Shown in pieces: positions 26,920 to 35,591 of a stretch of DNA of 64,000 nt. The DNA comes from a bacterium. GTDB lineage: Bacteria; SAR324; XYD2-FULL-50-16. Made by a program: the position numbers and the translations under genes. Location: contig JAJRZQ010000015.1 in NCBI GenBank assembly GCA_024275165.1, forward strand, positions 35,324 to 99,323. The letters run 5' to 3'. Position 1 is the first letter of the stretch, and every line of letters starts with the position of its first letter. The notes under the pieces were generated by a model. It saw only the letters and a program-made list of their open reading frames with translations. It was not told the DNA's origin and did not search any database.

Positions 26920-26962
26920 CATATTAGAATATGTTGGTTTCTTTTTAGCTGTTTTTTAAGTT
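26920..26962 (+). promoter_or_regulatory. rarA promoter next to a 14-bp palindrome
   Basis: TTGGTT (26934-26939), a 17-nt spacer and TAAGTT (26957-26962) form a sigma70-like promoter towards rarA. The perfect inverted repeat CATATTAGAATATG (26920-26933) abuts the -35 box and lies between the two divergent start codons, so it could be an operator for one or both genes. Confidence 0.4.
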
Positions 26963-26982
26963 AGTTTCAAGGAATCTTTAGC

Positions 26983-29184
26983 ATGGTCAGATTTGCGGCC
27001 TTCAGGCAAACTAGACCCATGCCAAAACAGCAAAAAAACAATCTATTCGCCTATAGCTTGCGTCAAAGGTCGCAAGAAGGGGCCCCTCTGGCGGATCGCA
27101 TGCGCCCCCAAACCTTAGAAGACTTCATCGGGCAAGAGCATATTTTAGGCAAGGGCCGCCTGCTCTGGCGGGCAATTCAGGCGGATCGCCTCTCCAGCTT
27201 GATTTTTTACGGCCCCCCGGGCACCGGCAAAACCACCCTCGCCCGCATTATCGCCCGGCGCACAGCGGCAAATTTTTTATCACTCAACGCCGTATTGGCG
27301 GGGATTAAAGATATTCGAGAACAAATCGAAGAAGCCGAAACCTCCCTCGCCGAGCAGGGAACCCGCAGCATTCTTTTTATTGATGAAGTCCACCGTTTCA
27401 ACAAATCCCAGCAAGACGCCTTGCTCCCCCATGTGGAAAAGGGCACCTTAACCTTAATCGGGGCCACCACCGAAAACCCCTACTTTGAGGTCAACAAAGC
27501 CCTACTGAGCCGCTCTAGGATTTTTCAACTCAAACCCTTAGAAAAAAAAGACCTGCTGCAAACCCTAGAAGCCGCCTTAGTTGACCCAGAACGAGGTTTC
27601 GGCAAGTTAAACATCCGCCTTGAGCCCGAGGCCAAAGAGCATCTCGCCCAAGTGGCTAATGGGGATGCCCGCGCCCTGTTAAACGCCTTGGAATTGGCCG
27701 TCATCACCAGCGAACCCGATGAGCGGGGAGAAATCCACATCAATTTGTCGATTGCCGAAGAATCCATCCAGCAAAAAGCGGTACTCTACGATAAAGACGG
27801 GGATGCCCACTTCGATCACGCCAGCGCCTTGATTAAATCCCTGCGGGGTTCCGACCCCGATGCCGCCTTGTACTGGCTTGCCAAAATGGTTTACGCGGGC
27901 GAAGACCCTCGTTTTCTGTTGCGGCGCATGATGATTTTAGCCGCGGAGGATGTAGGACTTGCCGACCCTCAGGTTTTGCCCCAGGTCGTCGCTTGCGCTA
28001 AAGCCTTTGATTACATTGGGCTGCCTGAAGGTCGATTTCATTTAGCCCAGGCCTGCTTGATCTTAGCCAACGCGCCCAAATCCAACAGCGCCTTCGGCTT
28101 TTTCGAGGCCTTGTCCGCGGTGGCGCAAGAAAAAGAAGCAGACCCCCCCAATCATTTAAAGGACTCGAGCCGTGATAAAAAAGGCCTGGGCCACGGAGAG
28201 GGCTACCAATACCCCCATGCCTTTAAGGATCACTGGGTGGCCCAGCAATACCTGCCCCAAGAACTGCAAGGCAAGTTTTTCTATAAGCCGGGCAACCAGG
28301 GTTATGAGGGGAAGATTCGCCGGCAGGTGGCCCAACGCAAGCTGGAACAGCTTGCCCAGATGAATGCCCCTGGGGCGGCAGGCTGGAAGGAACGGGCTCT
28401 AGGCAGCGGCGGGCAAGAGTTGGCGCAACTCAAAGAGGTCGTTTTCAAACTGCTCTCCGCCCGCTCCGACAGCATGGTTTTAAACCTCAATGCTCAGTCG
28501 GGTTGGCTGGCCTATGATATCGCCGCCACCTGGATCAATCCGAGCCTCTATCTGCAAGTTTTTACCCCAAGAGATAAAGAAATCGCGGAAAGCCAATTTA
28601 AGGGGTTGGAAACCGTTATTTCTCAATCGGGCTCCGACCCCTTTGAGGAGTGGGAAGAAAAAGGCTACCGCTTCGACCTGCTTTTAAGTTATAATCTGCT
28701 GTGGGATCAAGCAGATAAAGCGGCTTGGCTCCACCAGGCAAAGCAATTGCTGCTCCCAGAGGGGCAATGGGTCGGCTTGGAACAAATTCCCCGCCAGGGC
28801 AGCCTCTTGACCGAGATTTTAGAGACCACCCCCTTCCCCCATAAACTTTTGGAAACAATAAAAGGGGTGGAGCAAAACTTTTTACAAGACCGCGCCAACC
28901 CAAAATTCAATTGGTCGGCCCCTGAACTGGCCGATTCCCTGGCAGAGGCCGGGTTACAGCTTCAGCACAAAGAAGAAATTCGCTTTACCGGCAGCCGCTG
29001 GATCATCCCAGAAAAAATCAAAACCTGGTTTGACCCCCAGCACCCCGGGCCTTACGGCAAGCTCTTAAAACAAGCTCTCAGCGCCAAAGAACAAAAATTC
29101 ACGCGAGAGGCCTTATTGGAGCGCTGCCAACAGGGCCCGGTCCCCTGGAGAACCGCGCATTTTCTGTTTCAAGCAACCCGCTAA
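26983..29184 (+). CDS. rarA: RarA/MgsA replication-recombination ATPase fused to a methyltransferase-like domain
   Basis: 733 residues. Positions ~35-450 are RarA: Walker [10 protein letters not shown] (77-85), Walker [17 protein letters not shown] (131-146), sensor 1 [12 protein letters not shown], and the helical tetramerisation part ending [16 protein letters not shown]. RarA acts at stalled forks with SSB. Residues ~470-730 are extra: [36 protein letters not shown] and [12 protein letters not shown] resemble a degenerate SAM-methyltransferase fold. A comparable fusion is known in cyanobacteria. The start at 26983 has AAGGA 9 nt ahead; an alternative ATG is at 27019. Confidence 0.9.
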   Translation: MVRFAAFRQTRPMPKQQKNNLFAYSLRQRSQEGAPLADRMRPQTLEDFIGQEHILGKGRLLWRAIQADRLSSLIFYGPPGTGKTTLARIIARRTAANFLSLNAVLAGIKDIREQIEEAETSLAEQGTRSILFIDEVHRFNKSQQDALLPHVEKGTLTLIGATTENPYFEVNKALLSRSRIFQLKPLEKKDLLQTLEAALVDPERGFGKLNIRLEPEAKEHLAQVANGDARALLNALELAVITSEPDERGEIHINLSIAEESIQQKAVLYDKDGDAHFDHASALIKSLRGSDPDAALYWLAKMVYAGEDPRFLLRRMMILAAEDVGLADPQVLPQVVACAKAFDYIGLPEGRFHLAQACLILANAPKSNSAFGFFEALSAVAQEKEADPPNHLKDSSRDKKGLGHGEGYQYPHAFKDHWVAQQYLPQELQGKFFYKPGNQGYEGKIRRQVAQRKLEQLAQMNAPGAAGWKERALGSGGQELAQLKEVVFKLLSARSDSMVLNLNAQSGWLAYDIAATWINPSLYLQVFTPRDKEIAESQFKGLETVISQSGSDPFEEWEEKGYRFDLLLSYNLLWDQADKAAWLHQAKQLLLPEGQWVGLEQIPRQGSLLTEILETTPFPHKLLETIKGVEQNFLQDRANPKFNWSAPELADSLAEAGLQLQHKEEIRFTGSRWIIPEKIKTWFDPQHPGPYGKLLKQALSAKEQKFTREALLERCQQGPVPWRTAHFLFQATR

Positions 29185-29528
29185 ACCAAGGGGAGGCCCT
29201 GCTGGTGCCAGGCGCTCACCCCCCCAGAAACATTATAGGCTTGGGTAAAACCGGCATTTTGCAGCATTGCCGTTGCCGAAGCGCTACGGTTCCCACTACG
29301 GCAGATCACTAAGACTTCTTTATTTTTGTAGCCACTGATTTCATCCATCCGCAGCGAAAGCTCATTTAAGGGGATTAATTTACTATCCTTCACCCGAGCT
29401 TGTTCGTATTCGCTGGGGGTGCGTACATCGAGCAGCAAGACCTGCTGATTTTTCTCCTCCATCAATGCTTTCACTTCCTTGACCTGCTTTTCCTGCACGC
29501 CCGCGCCACCCATTCCGAAAAAAAACAT
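29181..29528 (-). CDS. Single-domain rhodanese-like protein
   Basis: 115 residues; a rhodanese domain with LLLDVRTPSEYEQARV and the active loop CRSGNRS (Cys76), followed by GFTQAYNVSGGVSAWHQQG. Such proteins carry persulfide sulfur; the physiological acceptor is unknown. A GGAGG SD precedes the ATG. The N terminus (MFFFGMGGAGV) is not a clear signal peptide. The stop overlaps that of convergent rarA by 4 nt. Confidence 0.9.
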   Translation of the reverse strand: MFFFGMGGAGVQEKQVKEVKALMEEKNQQVLLLDVRTPSEYEQARVKDSKLIPLNELSLRMDEISGYKNKEVLVICRSGNRSASATAMLQNAGFTQAYNVSGGVSAWHQQGLPLV

Positions 29529-29579
29529 CCTTCCTCCTTGGTTTAATTCAATGCTTGGATCAAAGCTTCAGCTTTCACC

Positions 29580-29641
29580 CCCTGTACAGGGAATCGGTAA
29601 ATCATGTTTATATATATATTTGAATATAATTGAATAGGCAA
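29580..29641 (-). promoter_or_regulatory. Promoter and palindrome ahead of the rhodanese gene
   Basis: Minus strand: TTGCCT (29641-29636), 17 nt, TATATA (29618-29613). The AT-rich stretch around the -10 box is striking. About 15-26 nt downstream of the predicted start lies the perfect 12-bp palindrome CCCTGTACAGGG (29580-29591), a plausible operator. Confidence 0.45.
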
Positions 29642-29682
29642 GGGAAATCTTCCCCTTCCGATCGCAAACCCATCCCCTTGTT

Positions 29683-30831
29683 TTAAGGGAGCAGACGCGT
29701 CGCCAACCACAAGGCCACCTCATCGGCAACCAGCAACCCCCTGCGAGAAAGCTTCAAGCCCTCTCCCTGTTCCGCCAAGCCTTCTGCTCGCAAAACCGCC
29801 ACCCACTGCGGCCAAGAGGGCTTTCCTTCCCTTGCCAAACCATGAAGCCAATCCACACTCAACCCCTCTCTACGGCGCAAGCCGATCATCAATTCCTCTT
29901 CTTTTTCTGCTTGGGGAGTTAGTTTTTCAGAGTATTCCCAGGGGGCTCGGCCCTGGTTTAGGGCGGTGTGGTAATCCACCCAACGGGGATGATTCCCATA
30001 CCGCCTGGGGGAAAGCCAACCCTGTGCCCCCTGCCCCAAAGCGAGATAGTTTTTCCGCTCCCAGTTGGAGCAATTTTGCAACGACTCCTTACCTAAAAGG
30101 GCAAAATTACTCACCTCATATTGCCGTAACCCCGCCTGTTCCAATTGCTCACAAGCTCGCAGATACCAATCGGCTAAGTTTTCTTCTTCTTCTTTGAGCC
30201 AATTCCGCCAAGCAGGGCGCTTGGCTATCTTGGTTCGTTCTTCCAAGTTCAGCAAATACAACGAAAAATGATCGGGCCGCAAAGCAATCATCCCCTGCAA
30301 ATCCTGTTGAAACTCACTTTCGCTTTGCCCGGGAACCCCAAAGAGCAAGTCGATATTGACCTCGGCAAAACCCGCTTGTCGCAATAAATCGTAAGCCCTT
30401 AAATTTTGCGTTGGGCTGTGGCCCCGTTCCATCTGCTCCAGCAAACGCGCCTGTAGACTCTGCATGCCGATACTCACGCGCCTAAAACCCAAATTCCACA
30501 ACCCCTGGGCATAGTCCTTGGTTACATCTTCCGGGTTCACCTCAATGCTGGTCGCCAAGGGTAGGCGCGGCAGGCGTTGCAATAACAAGGCAAGCAAATG
30601 GGACAGCTCATCCAAGGTCAACCTTGAAGGGGTTCCCCCACCAAAATAGAGGCTTTTTACCTGGCTGTAATCTAAATCTCTCCGCCCCCATTGCGCCCAT
30701 TCCTTTTCTAGGGCCTTCAGGTAGGGGCTGTGCTTGGCGGGGTCGTCTCGACGGACGGAAAAAGCGCAAAAGGGGCAAATATGGGCACAAAAGGGCAGGT
30801 GAAGGTAAATCGCCTCCAGAGGGGTCACCAA
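29683..30831 (-). CDS. hemW: HemW-like radical SAM protein
   Basis: 382 residues. Radical-SAM CxxxCxxC is at Cys15, Cys19 and Cys22 (CAHICPFC), followed by LYFGGGTPSRL, a GMQSLQARLLEQM segment, and the HemW-type NIDLLFGVPGQSESEF. The C-terminal winged domain (MIGLRRREGLS) is intact. Although long annotated as oxygen-independent coproporphyrinogen oxidase, HemW-type proteins are heme chaperones. Starts 7 nt inside the end of the preceding basic protein gene. Confidence 0.9.
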   Translation of the reverse strand: MVTPLEAIYLHLPFCAHICPFCAFSVRRDDPAKHSPYLKALEKEWAQWGRRDLDYSQVKSLYFGGGTPSRLTLDELSHLLALLLQRLPRLPLATSIEVNPEDVTKDYAQGLWNLGFRRVSIGMQSLQARLLEQMERGHSPTQNLRAYDLLRQAGFAEVNIDLLFGVPGQSESEFQQDLQGMIALRPDHFSLYLLNLEERTKIAKRPAWRNWLKEEEENLADWYLRACEQLEQAGLRQYEVSNFALLGKESLQNCSNWERKNYLALGQGAQGWLSPRRYGNHPRWVDYHTALNQGRAPWEYSEKLTPQAEKEEELMIGLRRREGLSVDWLHGLAREGKPSWPQWVAVLRAEGLAEQGEGLKLSRRGLLVADEVALWLATRLLP

Positions 30832-31661
30832 TCCCTCTCCACCGGTTGACGGGGGCGGCTGAGAGGGATTCCCATCGCCTTTTTGCGGTTTCGTTTTGCC
30901 TGTTCCTGCTCCTTTAAAATCTTTGCCAACTGAGCTTCCGCCTCCTTTTTGGGTTGCTTGGCCTCCTCTGGCCGCGCTTTCTGCTCCTGATTTTTTGCTG
31001 GTTGAGCTTGCGGTTTTCCCCCCTTTTGCTTTTCAGACTTCGACTGCTTCTCTGGATTCGGCGGGGGCGAATTTCTTTGCTGTTGCCCCTGTTCTTGGCC
31101 TTTTTTCGACGGGGGTTGATCCTTTTTTTGCAAGAGGGCTAAGGCTTGTTTCAGTTCCTTTTCCGCTCTTTGCGAACGAGGTAGCGCCACGACGGCCCGC
31201 TTGCGGTTGAGCCAATTCAAACTGGCCTGCTCCGCCTTTTCAGCTTGCCGCAGGTGCTCCCGCACCGCTTGCCAATCTATTTTTTCTTTTGCTGGGGGCT
31301 TGTTTTGGCTAAGCTTCCAGGCTTGCTGACTCGCTCGCTTGGTTTGGCGTAGGTTTTCTTTCTGTTGTTGCGGTTCAAGCGCCCCCTGCCTCAAGGTTTG
31401 GGAAAGCTCTCGCTGCCGCTGCCAGGCCGCTTGCAAGCGTTGCGGCAGGGGAGCAAACCAATCCGCCAGCTCCATGAGCCGCTCCGCGCTTGCCTGCCAT
31501 TGGGCTTGCGCGACCTGGGGCTCTCCTTGTTCGATCTTGCTTCGTAAACTCGATTCCGCCCACAAAGGGGTTGGCAAAAGCAAAAACAAGACAAGAAAAG
31601 CCCACGCAAGACTTTTAAAGCACGGCGAGGTCATGGGTTTTTTCAAAAAAGAGTTGTTCAT
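30825..31661 (-). CDS. Secreted Lys/Gln/Pro-rich low-complexity protein
   Basis: About 278 residues from MNNSFLKKPM, with a signal peptide (SLAWAFLVLFLLLPTPLWAE). A Gln/Ala/Leu-rich helical part follows, then ~90 residues of Lys, Glu, Gln and Pro repeats (KKGQEQGQQQ, KQSKSEKQKGGKPQ), then a conserved-looking tail RNRKKAMGIPLSRPRQPVERDW with no transmembrane helix (given here only as the C-terminal motif PVERDW). Similar xxxDW endings occur in some Bat aerotolerance proteins, but I would not name it so. The start is uncertain: ATGs at 31661 and 31634, neither with a good SD. Confidence 0.5.
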   Translation of the reverse strand: MNNSFLKKPMTSPCFKSLAWAFLVLFLLLPTPLWAESSLRSKIEQGEPQVAQAQWQASAERLMELADWFAPLPQRLQAAWQRQRELSQTLRQGALEPQQQKENLRQTKRASQQAWKLSQNKPPAKEKIDWQAVREHLRQAEKAEQASLNWLNRKRAVVALPRSQRAEKELKQALALLQKKDQPPSKKGQEQGQQQRNSPPPNPEKQSKSEKQKGGKPQAQPAKNQEQKARPEEAKQPKKEAEAQLAKILKEQEQAKRNRKKAMGIPLSRPRQPVERDW

Positions 31662-31830
31662 TTCGTTGAAATTGTGAAAGTATTTTTTTAGCAAAGATTT
31701 ACATTATGGTCCAGCCCCATGAGCGACACACAAAACCAAGCCTCATCCCCAAAACAACAGAGCCTACCCCCTGCTTGCCTTTTCCAAGTCAAGGCCCAAA
31801 ATTCGCTCTTTCCCGCTTTCCTTTGAACTC

Positions 31831-32706
31831 ATGAAACTACGAACCTCGCTCCTTCTCCTTGCCCTCGCGATCTCTTCGACTGCCTGCGAGAAGATCAAAT
31901 CCAGTATCAGCGACATCCTTGACCAGGACGAACCGATTCTTACGGTGGTGCAAAGCCCTTGGGAAAAAGAACCCGAAAGCTTGTTTAAAAAATTCACCGA
32001 CCAAATAAGCTCGGAGGAAGAAGAAAGCAAACCCAGAATGCGGGGAATCGAGGTGGAAGGCTTTCCCGTGGGGCCAGAAAGCAAAAAATCGCCCAACCAA
32101 GTCGCTCACTCCAAGAAGGCGAAAAAACCCAAATTCAACCTGCTTCAGCCCTATGCGGTACAGGTCGCGGCTTACCGCAGCCTAGACAATGCCCAACGGC
32201 AAAAAAGGGCCCTGAAAAAAAAGGGGTTTACCCCTAAAATCAGCCCTGTTATCGACCGACAAGGCCAGACTTGGCAAAGCTTGCAAATCGGCCAATTTAA
32301 GGGCCTCGCTTCGGCGCAGAAACTCGCGATTCGCTATAGTGACGCTGAAAACGCAAAATCAGTGATTTTAAAACAGGGGCGAATTTATAAAATCATCTCC
32401 CCGGACGGGAAAATAAAAACACCTCCAAAAAAACCCATGCCCATAGCCTCGACCAAGGCGCGCCGCCCCTTGACCGGGCCTTATAGTTTTCAGACCGGAG
32501 GCCTTTATAGCGCGGCGAGAGCTAAAATCGTCTTCAAAAAGCTAACCGCGAAGGGCTACCACCCTCGCATGGTTAAGGTCCAAGATTTAGCCAAGCTCGA
32601 CTGGTGGTATGTGATCCGCATCGGGCATTACCACAGTCTGGAGGCGGCGGATCGGGCAGCGGAAAAGTTTACCCTCAAAGAAAACATCCCCACGAGCGTT
32701 CAATGA
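31831..32706 (+). CDS. SPOR-domain lipoprotein with two SPOR repeats
   Basis: 291 residues. The signal peptide ends in SSTAC (lipobox, Cys19). After an acidic linker come two SPOR domains: YAVQVAAYRSLDNAQRQKRA to about residue 185, and YSFQTGGLYSAARAKIVFKK to the C terminus, each with the beta-alpha-beta-beta pattern and the G-(Q/H)(F/Y) turn (LQIGQFKGL, IRIGHYHSL). SPOR domains bind denuded glycan strands at the division septum, which fits its place just before ftsA and ftsZ. Two SPOR domains in one lipoprotein is less common than one. Confidence 0.85.
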   Translation: MKLRTSLLLLALAISSTACEKIKSSISDILDQDEPILTVVQSPWEKEPESLFKKFTDQISSEEEESKPRMRGIEVEGFPVGPESKKSPNQVAHSKKAKKPKFNLLQPYAVQVAAYRSLDNAQRQKRALKKKGFTPKISPVIDRQGQTWQSLQIGQFKGLASAQKLAIRYSDAENAKSVILKQGRIYKIISPDGKIKTPPKKPMPIASTKARRPLTGPYSFQTGGLYSAARAKIVFKKLTAKGYHPRMVKVQDLAKLDWWYVIRIGHYHSLEAADRAAEKFTLKENIPTSVQ

Positions 32707-32749
32707 AGTTTGCGCCCTCCTTTTTAGGGGTCGTGGCGGCAATTTAGGC

Positions 32750-32850
32750 TTGACAGCCCAAGCATATTCATGGGTAAATTATTATTAAAATTGGCGCTCA
32801 GCCAGGGAGCCTTCACCTCCTCCACACCTCAATCCTTTGGTGTATATAAT
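32750..32850 (+). promoter_or_regulatory. Promoter elements ahead of ftsA
   Basis: A perfect TATAAT (32845-32850) lies 22 nt before the ftsA ATG, giving a very short leader, but no good -35 box sits 16-18 nt upstream of it. Separately, a perfect TTGACA (32750-32755) is followed 18-19 nt later by GTAAAT/TAAATT. Either or both may start ftsA transcription. Confidence 0.4.
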
Positions 32851-32872
32851 ACCGCGCTAAGGAAGCCGTTTG

Positions 32873-34126
32873 ATGAGCGAATCAGACCTACATAAAGGGC
32901 GAATTGTCACGGGCCTCGATATCGGCACGACCAAAATTTGCGTGGTTGCCGCCGAAGTGGTCAGCAATACCCGCTTGCGCATTATCGGCTTCGGCCAAGC
33001 CCCTTCCGAAGGGCTCAACCGAGGAGTCGTAACCAACATCAACGCAGCGGTGGAATCCATCACCCAAGCCGTCGAGGAATGCCAACTCAAAAGCGGAATC
33101 GAAATCGACCGCGTCTACGCGGGCATCGCGGGGCACCACATCCAGGGGATGAACCGTGACGGGGTCGTCGCCGTACGAGGGGACACCATCACCGAATCGG
33201 ATATCCAACGAGTCATTGAAGCGGCTCGGGCTTGCAACTTCCCAGATAAAGAAATCCTGCACACCCTCTGTCAAGAGTACATCGTTGACGGGCAAGACGG
33301 GGTCAAAAGCCCCATCGGCATGGCGGGCAAACGCTTAGAAGCCAAGGTACACATCATCCTAGGCTCGGTCACCAGCGCGGCCAATATCATCCAATGCTGC
33401 CACAACGCGGGGCTGCATGTGCAAAACATCGTCTTAGAGCCCTTAGCCAGCAGCCTCGCGGTACTGGAAGAAGAAGAAAAAGAACTGGGCGTCATCCTCA
33501 TTGATATTGGCGGCGGAACCAGTGATATGGTCATTTACAAGAATGGGAGCATTGTCCATACCAGCGTTCTCCCCATTGGGGGGCATCAGGTCACCAACGA
33601 TATCGCCATTGGTTTGCGCACCACCAAACAAGAAGCCTTACGGGTCAAACACGAATTCGGCATCGGCATGGAAAACCGGGTTACCCCGGGGGAAACCTTT
33701 TCCATCAAAGGCATTGCCGGGCGCAGTGATCGCATCATCGACAAAAAGCTCTTGGCTCAAGTCGTAGAGGCCCGCTTCCGTGAAATTTACGAACTCATCT
33801 TAGAAGATATCGACCAGTCCGGATTTGCCCCCTCTTGCGGTGCCGGTGTTGTACTCACCGGGGGCAGCAGCTTGATGCGAGGGGTCGATGAACTCGCCGA
33901 AGAGGTTTTACAAATGCCGGTCCGCATTGGGCGCCCGATTCATATCGAAGGCCTCGATGAATTGGTCAGCAGCCCCATCTATGCCACCTCGGTGGGCTTA
34001 GTCAAATACGGCGCGGAAAACGACATGAGCACTACCTTTTCTAAAGACGGAAACCCAGAACATATCTTCTCCGATGTCTTAACCAACATGAAAAAAAGCA
34101 TCAAAAGCTTTTTTGATTTTTTCTAA
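32873..34126 (+). CDS. ftsA: Cell division protein FtsA
   Basis: Actin-family ATPase tethering FtsZ to the membrane. 417 residues from MSESDLHKG (ATG at 32873; a TTG one codon earlier is less likely). Phosphate 1 GLDIGTTKICVV, the 1C domain, phosphate 2 ILIDIGGGTSDMVIY, and LTGGSSLMRGVDELA are all present. The C-terminal amphipathic membrane helix is KKSIKSFFDFF. The usual upstream dcw genes (murC, ddl, ftsQ) are absent; a SPOR lipoprotein takes their place. Confidence 0.97.
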   Translation: MSESDLHKGRIVTGLDIGTTKICVVAAEVVSNTRLRIIGFGQAPSEGLNRGVVTNINAAVESITQAVEECQLKSGIEIDRVYAGIAGHHIQGMNRDGVVAVRGDTITESDIQRVIEAARACNFPDKEILHTLCQEYIVDGQDGVKSPIGMAGKRLEAKVHIILGSVTSAANIIQCCHNAGLHVQNIVLEPLASSLAVLEEEEKELGVILIDIGGGTSDMVIYKNGSIVHTSVLPIGGHQVTNDIAIGLRTTKQEALRVKHEFGIGMENRVTPGETFSIKGIAGRSDRIIDKKLLAQVVEARFREIYELILEDIDQSGFAPSCGAGVVLTGGSSLMRGVDELAEEVLQMPVRIGRPIHIEGLDELVSSPIYATSVGLVKYGAENDMSTTFSKDGNPEHIFSDVLTNMKKSIKSFFDFF

Positions 34127-34138
34127 GACCGCAAGGAG

Positions 34139-34167
34139 TTGCAAAATTTCCTTTCTCTCGGTAATTT
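34139..34167 (+). promoter_or_regulatory. Sigma70-type promoter between ftsA and ftsZ
   Basis: TTGCAA (34139-34144), 17 nt, TAATTT (34162-34167), just after the ftsA stop. It would give ftsZ its own transcript with a leader of about 115 nt. Confidence 0.4.
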
Positions 34168-34248
34168 TTAGCTTTTTTATTTAAAATACTTTTGTTAGAC
34201 TGCGTTAACAGCAGCAAACAAAATAGGGATGTTCCGCTGCAAACGGCC

Positions 34249-34267
34249 CCTTCAAGCCAATTGAAGG
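34249..34267 (+). promoter_or_regulatory. Stem-loop in the ftsZ leader
   Basis: CCTTCAA-GCCAA-TTGAAGG, a perfect 7-bp stem ending 22 nt before the ftsZ ATG. There is no T-run, so it is not a terminator. The ftsZ Shine-Dalgarno (GGA) is weak, so the stem could affect initiation. Confidence 0.35.
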
Positions 34268-34289
34268 CTACGAGCTATTATGGAATCAC

Positions 34290-35540
34290 ATGGGGATAGA
34301 CTTCGAAAATTTTGAATCCGAGCCGATTCATACCGGTTTACCACTCATTAAGGTAATCGGAGTTGGCGGTGCCGGCGGCAATGTCGTCAACCGTATGGTT
34401 CAAGACGGGATCAAAAAGGTCCAGTACATCGCAGCCAATACCGACATGATGGTTCTCAAATCCTCTCTTGCCGATATGACCATTCCTTTAGGCACAAAAA
34501 TCACCAAGGGCCTCGGTGCCGGAATGAAACCCGAAATCGGTAAAATGAGTGCTGAAGAAGATGTAGAAACCATCAAGGCGGTCTTAGAAAATACAGACCT
34601 TGTTTTCATCGCCGCGGGCATGGGCGGCGGCACCGGAACCGGCGCGGCGCCCGTGGTCGCTGAAATCGCCAAGGAACAAAAAATTCTTACCGTAGGGGTC
34701 GTCACCACCCCGTTTAGTTTTGAAGGAAAAAAACGCCTCAACATCGCTCAAAAAGGAATCGAAGAACTTAAAAAACATGTCGATACCCTGATGGTGATCC
34801 CCAACAACAAACTCCTAGAAATCGCCAGTCAAAAAACCACCATGACCGAGGCCTTTGCCATTGCCGATGATGTGCTCAAACAAGCGATCAGCGGAATTAC
34901 CAATTTGGTAAACCTCGAAGGCCTGATCAATTTAGACTTTGCCGACCTCCGTACCGTTATGGCCAATAAGGGCCGCGCCATCATGGGCACCGGTGTGGGC
35001 ACCGGCGACAACCGTGGGCTGGACGCCGCCAAAAAAGCAATCTCCAGCCCCTTACTCAGCGACAAACCGATCAGCGGGGCAACCGGCGTGATCATCAACA
35101 TTGTGGCAGACCCGAACTTTTCACTGCTCGACGCCCAAGCCGCAGCAGACTTTATCCAAGGCACAGCCGACACCGATGCCGATGTCATCTTCGGCTTGGT
35201 CACCGATGCCACCAAAGAAAACGAAGTACAGATCACCGTTATTGCCACGGGTTTTGAAGCTCCTGACGAGGCGCCAAAATACAACAAACATAAGCCTCTG
35301 AGGGTTGTAGACAGTTTACGCAACAAAAAATTCGATGACGAAGAAAGGGATGAAGAGGAAACTCAACAAGACGAAGTCTTAGAACTCGACCCCAATGTCA
35401 TCGGACTAAAAACGATTGAGAACAATCTTTATTACCCCGACCATCAACAGCGCGACAAAAAAGCCCCCACAGGCCCCAAGCGACGCGTCGAGGATTTAGA
35501 GATCCCCTCCTTCATGCGAAAATCTCGCCTGCAAAACTAG
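34290..35540 (+). CDS. ftsZ: Cell division protein FtsZ
   Basis: Tubulin-like GTPase forming the Z ring. 416 residues: IKVIGVGGAGGNVVNRM, the tubulin signature MGGGTGTGAAPVVAE, the T7 loop NLDFADLRTVM and a variable acidic linker (EEETQQDEVLELD). The conserved C-terminal peptide DLEIPSFMRKSRLQN binds FtsA/ZipA-type partners. The start MGIDFENF has only GGA about 6 nt upstream; an out-of-frame ATG lies 10 nt earlier. The two membrane/FHA genes follow 52 nt later. Confidence 0.98.
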   Translation: MGIDFENFESEPIHTGLPLIKVIGVGGAGGNVVNRMVQDGIKKVQYIAANTDMMVLKSSLADMTIPLGTKITKGLGAGMKPEIGKMSAEEDVETIKAVLENTDLVFIAAGMGGGTGTGAAPVVAEIAKEQKILTVGVVTTPFSFEGKKRLNIAQKGIEELKKHVDTLMVIPNNKLLEIASQKTTMTEAFAIADDVLKQAISGITNLVNLEGLINLDFADLRTVMANKGRAIMGTGVGTGDNRGLDAAKKAISSPLLSDKPISGATGVIINIVADPNFSLLDAQAAADFIQGTADTDADVIFGLVTDATKENEVQITVIATGFEAPDEAPKYNKHKPLRVVDSLRNKKFDDEERDEEETQQDEVLELDPNVIGLKTIENNLYYPDHQQRDKKAPTGPKRRVEDLEIPSFMRKSRLQN

Positions 35541-35591
35541 CTTTAGGCCCCTTGAATCCAGCAAGGTAGAACCTTGCGACAAGGAGACTAA

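Noticed and set aside
30825..31661. Naming the Lys/Gln-rich secreted protein BatC
   Set aside because: Only the xxxDW C-terminal end is suggestive; no TPR or von Willebrand neighbour genes are present.
34084..34123. A-rich/T-rich hairpin at the end of ftsA that looks like a terminator
   Set aside because: It lies within the codons for the C-terminal amphipathic helix, and the stem is only A-T pairs with one GC; composition explains it.
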